DNA of 64,000 nucleotides from positions 434,001 to 498,000 of the forward strand of contig NZ_JAIUCZ020000002.1 in NCBI RefSeq assembly GCF_020176955.2, given 5' to 3'. Every line of letters begins with the position of its first letter. Within the stretch, counting starts at the first letter, position 1. The notes beneath the pieces were generated by a model that saw only the letters and a program-made list of their open reading frames with translations, searched no databases and was not told the DNA's origin. Both the position numbers and the translations under genes were made by a program. The DNA comes from Nocardia sp. alder85J. GTDB lineage: Bacteria; Actinomycetota; Actinomycetes; Mycobacteriales; Mycobacteriaceae. This document shows, piece after piece, positions 25,190 to 33,023 of the stretch.

Positions 25190-26301
25190 ACGGCGTGTTC
25201 GGGCTGGACCCCCAGTTCACCCGCACCGGTCTCGCACTGGCCGAAGGGCCGCGGGGCGGTCTGTCCAGCACCAGGCAGATCGGTGACGGCAGGCGACGGC
25301 TGATTCCCAACGCCTGCGAATCCGGTGACTGGGGTAGCCTCGCCGCCGAACGGCGGCTCGCGCGAATCGACGAGCGCTCGGCCGGTGCGCTGGTGCCGCA
25401 TCTGCTCACCTGGCGCCGCGATCCGCTGGATCCGGCCTGTCTCACCGGCATCGGACACCGCGTCCGCGCCTATGTGGGCGTGACGGCGCAGACGCCGCTC
25501 GAGCACTACCGGCTGTGCCTCGCCGGGCACGAGCCCCTCTCGGCCGCCGCGGCCGCGGCGATCACCGGTGCGGGCCTCCCGGCGCCGATCCGCGTGCATC
25601 CCGCCGAGGCACTCGTCCACCGCTGGATCGGCGACCTGCCGCCGGGCGCCGCGGCCGACACGACGGTCGTGGCCGTCGCCTGCGGGGAGACACAGATCGC
25701 CACCGGCCGGTATCGGGTCGAGCGATCCAAGCAGCGGCCCCGGGTGACCGTGCTGGACTCGGCCTGCGCCGAGGGCGGGGCGTGGGCGGTGTCGGCGGCG
25801 CTGGCGCGGCGCGTGTTGCTCAACTGCAAACAGGGTGTCCCGCCGGTCATGCTGCTGGCGTTGCTGGACGGGTGCGCCGAATTCGCGGCCATGCTGCGTG
25901 CCCTGCCACCCGACCGCGTCGCGACGTGGGACGGGCCGTTCGCCGATCGGATGTTCACCGCACTCGGCCTGTCACGCGCGGCCATGGCGCAGTGGGACGA
26001 GGTCGTCGCGCTGACCCGCGCGGTTCGCGACGCGATCCGGCCGCTGGCCGCCGGCGCGGACACGCCGATCGTGCTGGTCGGCGGGATGGGAGCGATCTGG
26101 CCCTGCGTCGCCGAGGCGGCACGCGAGTTCGGGCAGGTGTGGATCAGCGACGATCCCGGCGCCGACATCGCCATCGGAGCGGCCTGGTCCGCCCTCGGCA
26201 GTTCCGTCGAGCCCCGAACATCCAGCGCCCCACCGGCATCGGTTCCCGATCCGCCCGTCCGCCGGGCCGGCACCGAATCGACCCCGCCGTGGCTGCACTG
26301 A
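25186..26301 (+). CDS. Hsp70/actin-fold (ASKHA) ATPase-like protein
   Basis: The 371-residue protein appears to be an actin/Hsp70-type nucleotide-binding domain without a substrate-binding domain. The N-terminal strand-turn FGLDPQFTRTGLAL occupies the phosphate-1 position (a divergent DxGxxxS), VVAVACGETQIATGRYRV the phosphate-2 position (about 165-182), and IVLVGGMGAIWPCV the adenosine motif (about 295-308). About 50 Pro/Ser-rich residues close it. The usual GIDLGTT signature is not kept, so ATP hydrolysis is uncertain. GTG 25186 overlaps the stop of GTPase 2. It may regulate assembly or disassembly of the dynamin complex, as Hsc70 does for clathrin coats; that is analogy only. Confidence 0.6.
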   Translation: MNGVFGLDPQFTRTGLALAEGPRGGLSSTRQIGDGRRRLIPNACESGDWGSLAAERRLARIDERSAGALVPHLLTWRRDPLDPACLTGIGHRVRAYVGVTAQTPLEHYRLCLAGHEPLSAAAAAAITGAGLPAPIRVHPAEALVHRWIGDLPPGAAADTTVVAVACGETQIATGRYRVERSKQRPRVTVLDSACAEGGAWAVSAALARRVLLNCKQGVPPVMLLALLDGCAEFAAMLRALPPDRVATWDGPFADRMFTALGLSRAAMAQWDEVVALTRAVRDAIRPLAAGADTPIVLVGGMGAIWPCVAEAAREFGQVWISDDPGADIAIGAAWSALGSSVEPRTSSAPPASVPDPPVRRAGTESTPPWLH

Positions 26302-26325
26302 CCTCTCCCCCGTCAGGACCCCATC

Positions 26326-29300
26326 ATGATCGATGATCTCCCGCTGCTCGCCCCCCGGCTGACGCTCGCGCAGGCAACCCAATTCGGGATGAACCTGCCG
26401 GACATCCTGATCGCGCTGCTCGAGCGGCGCTACCTGCACGACTTCGAGCCACGAACCTGGAACCTGGACATCGCCGCCGACAACGTCCCGCCGCAGTTGT
26501 GCGAAATCGTCGGCATGGCAAAGGAAAAGCCGGGCGAGGACTGGACGCGTGCCATGCCGCACATGCTGACCGGCACGCACGGTCAGGGCCATGCCATGAT
26601 CACCGTCAGCTACGGAACGGCCGACCGGCACCGGATCTTCGTGGGTGGCCGGCGGCTGCCGGACGGCTCGCTCGAGTCGACCGAGGAGTTCCTCGACGGG
26701 CAGTCCGGGGCGCTGCGCGCGCACATTCCCGGCCTGGTGCTCACCCCGCCGGCGGTGCTCGGCGATACCGCGAGCCTCGAACTGGCGGATTTTCTCCGCA
26801 CCGCTCCGGCGACGGCCGTCATGACCGGGGTGCCCTCGATCCGCGCCGGGGCGGATTCGTCGGTGTTCCAGAACATCGACCGGCTCGCGGCGGCCGCCGC
26901 CGGACGGCAGTACGCACTGGTCGTCGTCGCCGAACCGCTGCCCGCCACCGCGCTGGACGAGACGCTGGACCGGTGCCGGAAGCTGCGCAGTGAAATCCAT
27001 ACCCTGGTGCGCCGCACCGTATCCCACGCCGAAGGCAGCGGCAGCAGCACCGGCACGACGACCCCGGAACGGCAGCGCGCCGGCGAGGTGGCGGTGCCGC
27101 TCGCGCTGGCCGGTCTGGCGGCGTTCTGCGGGATCGCCGGAAGCCTCCCGATGCCGGCGATGACCGCGTTGATGGGCATGGCCTCCACGGCCAATCTGGT
27201 GTTCCGGGAGCCGCGGACCTCGGTCACCGAGACGGCGAGCACCAACCGGACCGACAGCGAGACAACGGATCTCCTCGATGCCGGTGCCGAGGCCTGTGAG
27301 GAGTTGCTGACCCATCACAGCGTCAGATTGCAGGCGGCGCGTTCGTCGGGGTGGTGGCGGACCTCGATCTATCTCTTCGCGGACAGTGCGGCCACCGCCG
27401 CCGCCGTGGCCGGCGCGGTGCGTGGTATCGCCAGCGGCACAAGCACTTTCCTCGATCCGATGCGCGTCGTCCCGGTGCCCGCGCATCTCGTCCGCTCGGC
27501 GGCGACCCGCGGCCGGTCGATCGCGCTGCATCCGGCGACGCGCGGGATCGGCCACCCGCTGGGCCCCGCCTTCGACGCCCTCGCCACCTGTATGACCTCC
27601 GACGAACTCGCGATCCTGGTCACCCCGCCGCGCCGGGAGATCCCCGGGTTGCCACGCCGGGAGATCGGCGAATTCGCTTTGACCGCAGCACCACCCACGG
27701 ATTCCTCGATCGTGCTGGGGGCGTTGCAGGACCCGGCCGGACGCTCGCTGGGGCCGGTCACCCTGACCTCGCAGGCGCTCAACCGCCATGTGCTGATCGC
27801 GGGCATGACCGGCTACGGCAAAACCACGACGGCGCAACGGCTGCTGCTGGAGAGCTACACCGAACTCGGCCTGCCGTTCCTGGTCATCGAACCGGTCAAG
27901 GCCGAATACCGCAGGCTGCGTGAGCATCCCCGGTTGCAGGATCGGCTGCGGGTGTTCACCATCGGCGTCGACGACGGCCGGCCGCTGCGGCTCAATCCGT
28001 TCGAGCCGCAGCCCGGGGTGCCGCTGCTGCGGCACATCGATCTGCTGAAAGCCGTGTTCAACGCCTCCTTCCCGATGTTCGCCGGCATGTCCTACGTGCT
28101 GGAGGAGGCCATGCTCGATATCTACACCGAGCGGGGCTGGAATCTGCACACCTCGCAGAACGACTACCTCGACCGGTCGGCCGGGCCGATGGAACGCTAC
28201 GCGCTGCTACCGTCGATGACCGATCTGCACGACAAGATCGAGCAGGTGCTCGAAGGCCGGCAATACGGCCGCGAAGTGCACCAGAACCTGGGTGCGGCAT
28301 TGCGGTCCCGGCTGCGCAGCCTCATGGTGGGCGCGAAGGGGATGACGCTCGACACCACCCGGTCGGTGCCGATCGACGAACTGTTCGAGGCGCCCTGCGT
28401 CATCGAACTGCGCAACCTCGGTGACGACGAGGAGAAGGCGTTCGTCATGGCGCTGCTGCTGTCCCGGCTCTACGAGTTCGCCGAGGCCGGTCGGCAGCAC
28501 CGGTCACCGGCCGCCGGTGAGCAGCTTCGGCACCTCACGTTGATCGAAGAAGCACACCGGCTGTTGCGTGCGCCGCGGGCGGCGGGCGGACCCGAGTCGC
28601 CGGATGCCCAGGCCAAGGCTGTCACTCTGTTCACCGATATGCTTGCCGAAATGCGTTCCTATGGTGAGGGTTTCATCGTCGCGGATCAGATTCCCACCAA
28701 GCTCGCCCCGGATATCCTGAAGAACTCGAACATCAAGATCCTGCACCGGCTCGCCGCACCCGACGACCGTGCCGTGGTCGCCGCGGCGACGAACCTGGAC
28801 CAGAACCAGAACCGCCATCTCGCCGGTCTGCATCCCGGGGAGGCCGTCGTCCACGACGATCGGATCGGTTCCGCGGTGCTGGTCCGGGTCACGCCGTTGC
28901 CCTCCGCCACCGGGACCGTCCGCGTACCGGTCATCGATCTCGGCTATCTGCATCGCAATTCGGCGTGCGCGCGGTGCCCGGCGCCGTGCACACTGCTCGA
29001 ACCCGGTCGCCGGGCGCAGGCCGAAGACGACACCGACCGGCAACTGTGGCCGGCCTTCCGCGCGATTCTGCTCGGCGACCGCGAGACCGCCTGGCAGGCG
29101 TGGGATACGTGGCGTCGGCCGTGGCGAACCGGCAACAGCGACGGCTACTCACCCGTCGCGTATTGTGCGGCAAGCCAATCGGCGCATCGCTGGAGTACCC
29201 GGGCCGCCGCCGATCGGCGCGACGCGCTCGGCGGTGGCGGACGGGCCGCGGTCCTGCTCGACGCCGAGCGGGTGGCCGCGACGTTGGGCCGGCTGTGCTC

Positions 29301-29679
29301 GGAATGGTTGTCCGCCGAGGACAACTCGGCATCCTTCGAGGCGGCGCACCGAGATCTGACGGCACTGCTGGCGAGTACACCACCCCGCGAACTGCCCGGT
29401 TGCGCTCGCTGCCCGGCCCGCTGCCGCATGCTCGTCCTCATCGCCGAACTGCCCGCCGCGACCCGGCGCGCGGTCGCCCACCGGGCCGGCGCCGCACTGT
29501 CGATGGACGCACGCGTGCGCAGTATCGATGAAGCACTCGGCCCGCTGCCGACCGCACTGGCGGACGACCGGCATCGAATCGCCTACCGCTACTGCGCGGT
29601 CACCACAGCGAACACCGGGTCTGCCGAACTACTGGAGCATCTGCTGGTGGTGGACGCGGACCGGCCGGAGCCGGCCTAG
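26326..29679 (+). CDS. HerA/FtsK-type P-loop ATPase with paired Cys motifs
   Basis: The 1117-residue protein has an N-terminal region of about 250 residues with strand-rich HAMITVSYGTADRHRIFVGG, a hydrophobic segment (about 255-290) able to enter the membrane, and a second mixed domain. The HerA ATPase core follows: Walker A GMTGYGKTT (about 494-502), FLVIEPVKAEYR, Walker B LTLIEEAHRLL (about 738-748), ADQIPTKLAPDILKNSNIKI and HRLAAPDDRAVVAAA with candidate arginine fingers. The C-terminal 240 residues hold two related motifs, CARCPAPC (about 880-887) and CARCPARC (about 1026-1033), probably metal sites. HerA ATPases are hexameric DNA or protein translocases and recur in defence systems. It is the last gene of the operon, 24 bases after the Hsp70-like gene. 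No NurA nuclease gene is present. Confidence 0.8.
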   Translation: MIDDLPLLAPRLTLAQATQFGMNLPDILIALLERRYLHDFEPRTWNLDIAADNVPPQLCEIVGMAKEKPGEDWTRAMPHMLTGTHGQGHAMITVSYGTADRHRIFVGGRRLPDGSLESTEEFLDGQSGALRAHIPGLVLTPPAVLGDTASLELADFLRTAPATAVMTGVPSIRAGADSSVFQNIDRLAAAAAGRQYALVVVAEPLPATALDETLDRCRKLRSEIHTLVRRTVSHAEGSGSSTGTTTPERQRAGEVAVPLALAGLAAFCGIAGSLPMPAMTALMGMASTANLVFREPRTSVTETASTNRTDSETTDLLDAGAEACEELLTHHSVRLQAARSSGWWRTSIYLFADSAATAAAVAGAVRGIASGTSTFLDPMRVVPVPAHLVRSAATRGRSIALHPATRGIGHPLGPAFDALATCMTSDELAILVTPPRREIPGLPRREIGEFALTAAPPTDSSIVLGALQDPAGRSLGPVTLTSQALNRHVLIAGMTGYGKTTTAQRLLLESYTELGLPFLVIEPVKAEYRRLREHPRLQDRLRVFTIGVDDGRPLRLNPFEPQPGVPLLRHIDLLKAVFNASFPMFAGMSYVLEEAMLDIYTERGWNLHTSQNDYLDRSAGPMERYALLPSMTDLHDKIEQVLEGRQYGREVHQNLGAALRSRLRSLMVGAKGMTLDTTRSVPIDELFEAPCVIELRNLGDDEEKAFVMALLLSRLYEFAEAGRQHRSPAAGEQLRHLTLIEEAHRLLRAPRAAGGPESPDAQAKAVTLFTDMLAEMRSYGEGFIVADQIPTKLAPDILKNSNIKILHRLAAPDDRAVVAAATNLDQNQNRHLAGLHPGEAVVHDDRIGSAVLVRVTPLPSATGTVRVPVIDLGYLHRNSACARCPAPCTLLEPGRRAQAEDDTDRQLWPAFRAILLGDRETAWQAWDTWRRPWRTGNSDGYSPVAYCAASQSAHRWSTRAAADRRDALGGGGRAAVLLDAERVAATLGRLCSEWLSAEDNSASFEAAHRDLTALLASTPPRELPGCARCPARCRMLVLIAELPAATRRAVAHRAGAALSMDARVRSIDEALGPLPTALADDRHRIAYRYCAVTTANTGSAELLEHLLVVDADRPEPA

Positions 29680-29836
29680 TGAGGCGGGGACGGTGGAGGA
29701 CTCGACCGTCGGTGCGGTGGGTTCGTGGTGCGGTCCGGAGGGGATGCCGCGGTTGCCGCGCAGGGCTGATCGGGAGGTGGACGGGTGTTTCTCGCCTCCG
29801 CGTCGATCCCCGGCGCCACGAGGTGATCGACCGAAA

Positions 29837-30235
29837 TCAGTGCCGGAACAACAGGAACGGCGCCACGAGAAAGATCACCGAACCGGCCGCCGCCGCGATG
29901 CACAGCGGTTCACGCCGCCGCACCGCCTGAACCGACAGCGAGATCGGGATCAGGCCCAACATCACGATGTTCGTATAGCTTTCGAGCACCAGATACACCA
30001 CACACACCAGCAGCGCGGACAACGACGAGGTGTTGAACCGCCAGAGCCGATTCATCGCCCCCGCCAGATCCCCGCCCCCCTCGACGACCGGCGCCTGCGG
30101 CGGTGCCGGCGCGATATCGGCAGTCCAGCCGTAACCGTCCCAGCGTCGCTGCACACTCGGCTCGGCCGGGTCGATATACCACCCCGCCGCCATGAACTGT
30201 TCCCGCGTCCCGCCCTGGCTCTCCTGCACATCCAT
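29837..30235 (-). CDS. DUF2510 membrane protein
   Basis: The 132-residue protein begins with a DUF2510 motif (AAGWYIDPAEPSVQRRWDGYGWT, about 16-38, the usual GWYpDP...RyWDG.xWT), a short Pro-rich linker, and two or three hydrophobic helices: SLSALLVCVVYLVLESY, IVMLGLIPISLSV, then IAAAAGSVIFLVAPFLLF. ATG 30235 follows GAGAGGG by about nine bases. DUF2510 is a small actinobacterial domain at the cytoplasmic end of many membrane proteins; its role is not known. It converges on the HerA gene across a 157-base spacer in which I see no further gene. Confidence 0.7.
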   Translation of the reverse strand: MDVQESQGGTREQFMAAGWYIDPAEPSVQRRWDGYGWTADIAPAPPQAPVVEGGGDLAGAMNRLWRFNTSSLSALLVCVVYLVLESYTNIVMLGLIPISLSVQAVRRREPLCIAAAAGSVIFLVAPFLLFRH

Positions 30236-30456
30236 CCCGAATCCCTCTCTGCCGCTGTCGATCGCACCCACCCCGAGGGCTTCCGTGCCTGTGTGAGCAG
30301 TGAATCGCCCCGACCTTGGCAACGGCTTATGAAACGCACAACGTGCCACCTCGGAACCGCTGTCACCCCAGTACCGCCGTGCGCACGGCGTCGTCCCACC
30401 GCACGTATTCGATGTCCACGCCGTCGGGGCAGCGGAGATGCGCACCCGTGCCGGTC

Positions 30457-30500
30457 GCGCTGCGGCACTGCGCAGTTCCGTGTCGTCCCATTCCAGCGCG
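30457..30500 (-). pseudogene. Fragment similar to the N-terminal part of the vWA gene
   Basis: This short minus-strand match to the coding segment of the vWA gene centred on EWDDAEL includes the 13-base identical run GTCGTCCCATTCC on the plus strand. It has no start, and the frame is lost on the downstream side. It could be a remnant of a second vWA gene, or a chance similarity in GC-rich coding sequence. Confidence 0.3.
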
Positions 30501-30699
30501 TCACCCGTATCGTGCGATTCCGACGATGTGCGGGCGGTTGCCGCCCTCGCCGGGATAGCGGCGGGATGGGACGGTGATGCGCGGCAATCCGCTCGGGGTG
30601 TGCACCGAGTCCTGTCAGTGCGGTGGATCGTCGAACTTTACGACTTTGCGGAAGAGCTCTCCCCGGAGAACGAACACGTTTGAATCCGTCCGTGTCATC

Positions 30700-30737
30700 G
30701 GTGCTCATCATCCACGCCGGTGCTCATCATCCACGAC
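30700..30737. repeat. 19-bp tandem duplication
   Basis: GGTGCTCATCATCCACGCC (30700-30718) is followed at once by GGTGCTCATCATCCACGAC (30719-30737), 18 of 19 bases identical. It lies about 170 bases before the next gene and is non-coding. Confidence 0.8.
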
Positions 30738-30904
30738 TCCAGACGCTGTCGTACCCGGAGATCGCCTGCGTTCCAGCCGATCCCGGCCGCAGGCCGATGC
30801 ACGGGGACAGGTTCGCCCGGTGGCCCGATCCGCAGGTGCACGGCGTACACCTCAGGTCCGGCTACGACGCCGGTGGAAAATGGGGGCGCTCACAGGAAAT
30901 ACGA

Positions 30905-31459
30905 GTGAGGATTCGCAACAGTCGCTGGTTCTGGCTGGGGTGCTTTCTGTTTCTGCTGGTCATCGCCATGGGTATTCTGGCGTTCGGTTATCATCGCTAC
31001 CAGTTCGAGCGTAACCGTCCCACCGCGGCTCATCGGATCGCAGACGCGGCAGCCGTCACCGGGTTCGTTCGTACCGCGGTTCTCGACGTGGACGACGGCG
31101 GCCATCCACCGGAGGCCGATGTGTATTTCATCGGCCCAGCTCCGAATCCTGCTGTGTTGACAGCGGTTTCGGTGCCGACGGTCCGTCTGACGGCGCTCGA
31201 TCCACCGCCGGCGGATGATGAGCGAGCATCTCCCGGCCGCGACCATATCTTCGTCGCGGCGGGACAGAGCGAGGATCTGTGCACGGCGGCTTCCGTGATC
31301 TTCGTGTCGAATCCGCCACTCTCGGTTCACAGCACCTGGGAGCACGGCAAGAACCGGGGCGGAGAGTGGGTACCCATTCTCACGGCATCACAACAGGCGG
31401 CGGTGCGGAGCCACACTTCGGTGCTCATAGAGTTGAGCATTCACACTTGTGCGTGGTGA
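30905..31459 (+). CDS. Membrane-anchored protein of unknown function
   Basis: GTG 30905 is chosen because AGGAAA stands just upstream and a transmembrane anchor begins at once: RIRNSRWFWLGCFLFLLVIA in pieces, helix about 6-28. The remaining 155 residues would be outside the membrane: FVRTAVLDVDDGGHPPEADVYFIGP, then SVPTVRLTALD, then HIFVAAGQSEDLCTAASVIFVS, a strand-rich fold with two Cys that could pair. Total 184 residues. I do not recognise the family. Base composition is somewhat less GC-rich than the neighbouring genes, so recent acquisition is possible. Confidence 0.55.
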   Translation: MRIRNSRWFWLGCFLFLLVIAMGILAFGYHRYQFERNRPTAAHRIADAAAVTGFVRTAVLDVDDGGHPPEADVYFIGPAPNPAVLTAVSVPTVRLTALDPPPADDERASPGRDHIFVAAGQSEDLCTAASVIFVSNPPLSVHSTWEHGKNRGGEWVPILTASQQAAVRSHTSVLIELSIHTCAW

Positions 31460-31531
31460 GTCGCGAGATCGACTGCTACTCGGCTTGTTTCGGCGTATCG
31501 GCGTTCATCGTCCCCCGCGAGAGCGATGGTA

Positions 31532-32005
31532 TCAGCGCGTCGGCCGCTCGGCGTAGACGATGTTGTCGAACGGCCATTCCGCGCGCAACCAGGAGAACAC
31601 CGCGCGATATACCGTCCGGTCCGATTCGGCGTGATCGGCCGTCACCCAGGAACGAACATCTGTGCTGCCGGGTTCGGTGCGGTCCGGATAGATGTAGACA
31701 CATCCGATCACGACGCCGGATTCGTCCAGGACGGTATACGTGAACCCGCGCCGGAGGCTGAAGTCATCGGCGTGTCGTACGAGATCGTTCCGGTTGTCCT
31801 CCAGCGACATTCCACCGCACGGCGGCCAATCACGTTCGGGGAAGCCGGGCGTGGCACGAATGTGATCGATGCTGCCGGTCCAGGCCGCGTAATCGGCATC
31901 GTTGTGCTGCGGGCCGAGTGGTTCCAATCGGAATTCCGAGGTTTCCAGGCGGTCGGGAACGTCGAAATCCTCGGGCACGAAAGGGGTGGGCGCGTCGGTG
32001 CTCAT
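31532..32005 (-). CDS. GNAT-family N-acetyltransferase
   Basis: The 157-residue protein reads as a GNAT domain: an early strand FRLEPLGPQHNDADYAAWTGS, a long helix region FSLRRGFTYTVLDESGVVIGCVYIYPD (about 82-108, the beta-4/beta-5 pair), SWVTADHAESDRTVYRAVFSWL for the acetyl-CoA pyrophosphate loop and helix (the usual R/QxxGxG/A is poorly kept), and a final WPFDNIVYAERPTR strand. Donor acetyl-CoA is assumed; the acceptor is unknown. ATG 32005 faces the AraC gene divergently with 78 bases between them, a plausible shared control region. Confidence 0.7.
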   Translation of the reverse strand: MSTDAPTPFVPEDFDVPDRLETSEFRLEPLGPQHNDADYAAWTGSIDHIRATPGFPERDWPPCGGMSLEDNRNDLVRHADDFSLRRGFTYTVLDESGVVIGCVYIYPDRTEPGSTDVRSWVTADHAESDRTVYRAVFSWLRAEWPFDNIVYAERPTR

Positions 32006-32083
32006 CGGTATGCGAATGTCTTTCGTCGGCAGTCGGTCTCGCTTCGAGAGTAGGGCGCGGCGCGGCGCTCGTACGATGGCGGT

Positions 32084-32947
32084 ATGCAGACCGAGGTGGC
32101 GATGCCCGGGATCGCGGCGTCGATCGATGTCGCGGTGCCGGGGTGGGGGAGTTGTCCGGCGGGAGTCGAGATGGCCGGGTTTCGGGGGCGGACGGATCGG
32201 GCCGTGGAGTTGCGGATGGTGCCTTATCCGGCGTTGACCGTGTTCATCGACTTCGGGTCTTCGGCGTTGCTCATCGATGGGGACGGTGGGGAGTCGGCGT
32301 GGGGGAGTTCGGTGGTGGGGCTGGCACCGGGGACCGTGCGGGCGGCATGCGGGTACGAGGCCGATTGTCTCCAGATTCGGTTGTCGCCGGTGGTGGCGCA
32401 TACCGTGCTGGGGGCCGGTGGGGAGTGTTCGGGGGCGGTGCTGGGGCTCGAGGAGTTGTGGGGGCGGGAGGCCGGGCGGGTGCAGGAGCGGTTGTCCGCG
32501 GCGGGGTCGTGGGACGAGCGGTTCGCGATCGCGGTGGCGGCGCTGGTGCGGCGGGCCGAGGCGGGGCGGGCGGTGGATCCCGAGATCGGGTTCGTGTGGC
32601 GGCGAATGGTGAACAGCCGGGGGCGGATTCGGGTGGAGCGGCTGGCGGAGGAGGTGGGGTGGAGCCGGAAGCGGTTGTGGGCGCGGTTCGGGGCGCAGAT
32701 CGGGCTCACGCCCAAGCGGGCCGCCAATCTGATCCGGTTCGATCGGGTGGCGCACTGCCTCGCGGCGGGGCACAGCGCCGCCGATGTGGCCGTGGCGTGC
32801 GGGTTCGCCGATCAGTCGCATCTGCATCGGGATGCGGTGGCGTTCGCGGGGATGACGCCGGCGGCGGTGGCGGCGGCGCCGTGGCTGGCGGTGGACGAGG
32901 TCGCGTGGCCGGGGCAGGCGGTGCGGAACATTTCTTCAAGACGGTAG
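32084..32947 (+). CDS. AraC-family transcriptional regulator
   Basis: The 287-residue protein has an N-terminal sensing part (about 1-150: LRMVPYPALTVFIDFGSS, VVGLAPGTVRAAC, a CLQIRLSPVVAHTVLG segment). A C-terminal AraC double helix-turn-helix (about 185-275) follows: IRVERLAEEVGWSRKRLWARF, LTPKRAANLIRFDRVAHCLA and DVAVACGFADQSHLHRDAVAF, then MTPAAV. Such proteins activate transcription on ligand binding. It is divergent from the GNAT gene and 76 bases ahead of the DUF3089 hydrolase gene, one of which is the probable target. Confidence 0.85.
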   Translation: MQTEVAMPGIAASIDVAVPGWGSCPAGVEMAGFRGRTDRAVELRMVPYPALTVFIDFGSSALLIDGDGGESAWGSSVVGLAPGTVRAACGYEADCLQIRLSPVVAHTVLGAGGECSGAVLGLEELWGREAGRVQERLSAAGSWDERFAIAVAALVRRAEAGRAVDPEIGFVWRRMVNSRGRIRVERLAEEVGWSRKRLWARFGAQIGLTPKRAANLIRFDRVAHCLAAGHSAADVAVACGFADQSHLHRDAVAFAGMTPAAVAAAPWLAVDEVAWPGQAVRNISSRR

Positions 32948-33023
32948 GTGCCGGATTTGCGATGCTGGGCGCGTGCGAGCATCGAGGAAGTTCACCGGAC
33001 CTGGTCCGGATATCGGAGATCGG

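Larger units (their letters stand above)
30236..30904. other. 669-base low-coding region with vWA-like fragment and tandem repeat
   Basis: No credible complete gene is present on either strand. On the minus strand 30457-30500 resembles part of the vWA gene near 17453-17496: about 37 of 44 bases match, and the same frame reads EWDDTELRSAA against EWDDAELHRAA. A different minus-strand frame then reads CPDGVDIEYVRWDDAVRTAVLG and stops, which looks like a protein C-terminus out of frame with the first part. I interpret this as the remains of a gene. The region also holds a 19-bp tandem repeat at 30700-30737. Confidence 0.4.

Noticed and set aside
25972..28149. 725-codon minus-strand open frame opposite the Hsp70-like and HerA genes
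   Set aside because: Spans two real genes antisense, has low-complexity His/Gly/Arg-rich translation and no ribosome site; typical high-GC shadow frame.
30700..30737. Tandem repeat considered as a CRISPR or replication iteron array
   Set aside because: Only two copies, directly adjacent with no spacers, and no cas or replication gene nearby.
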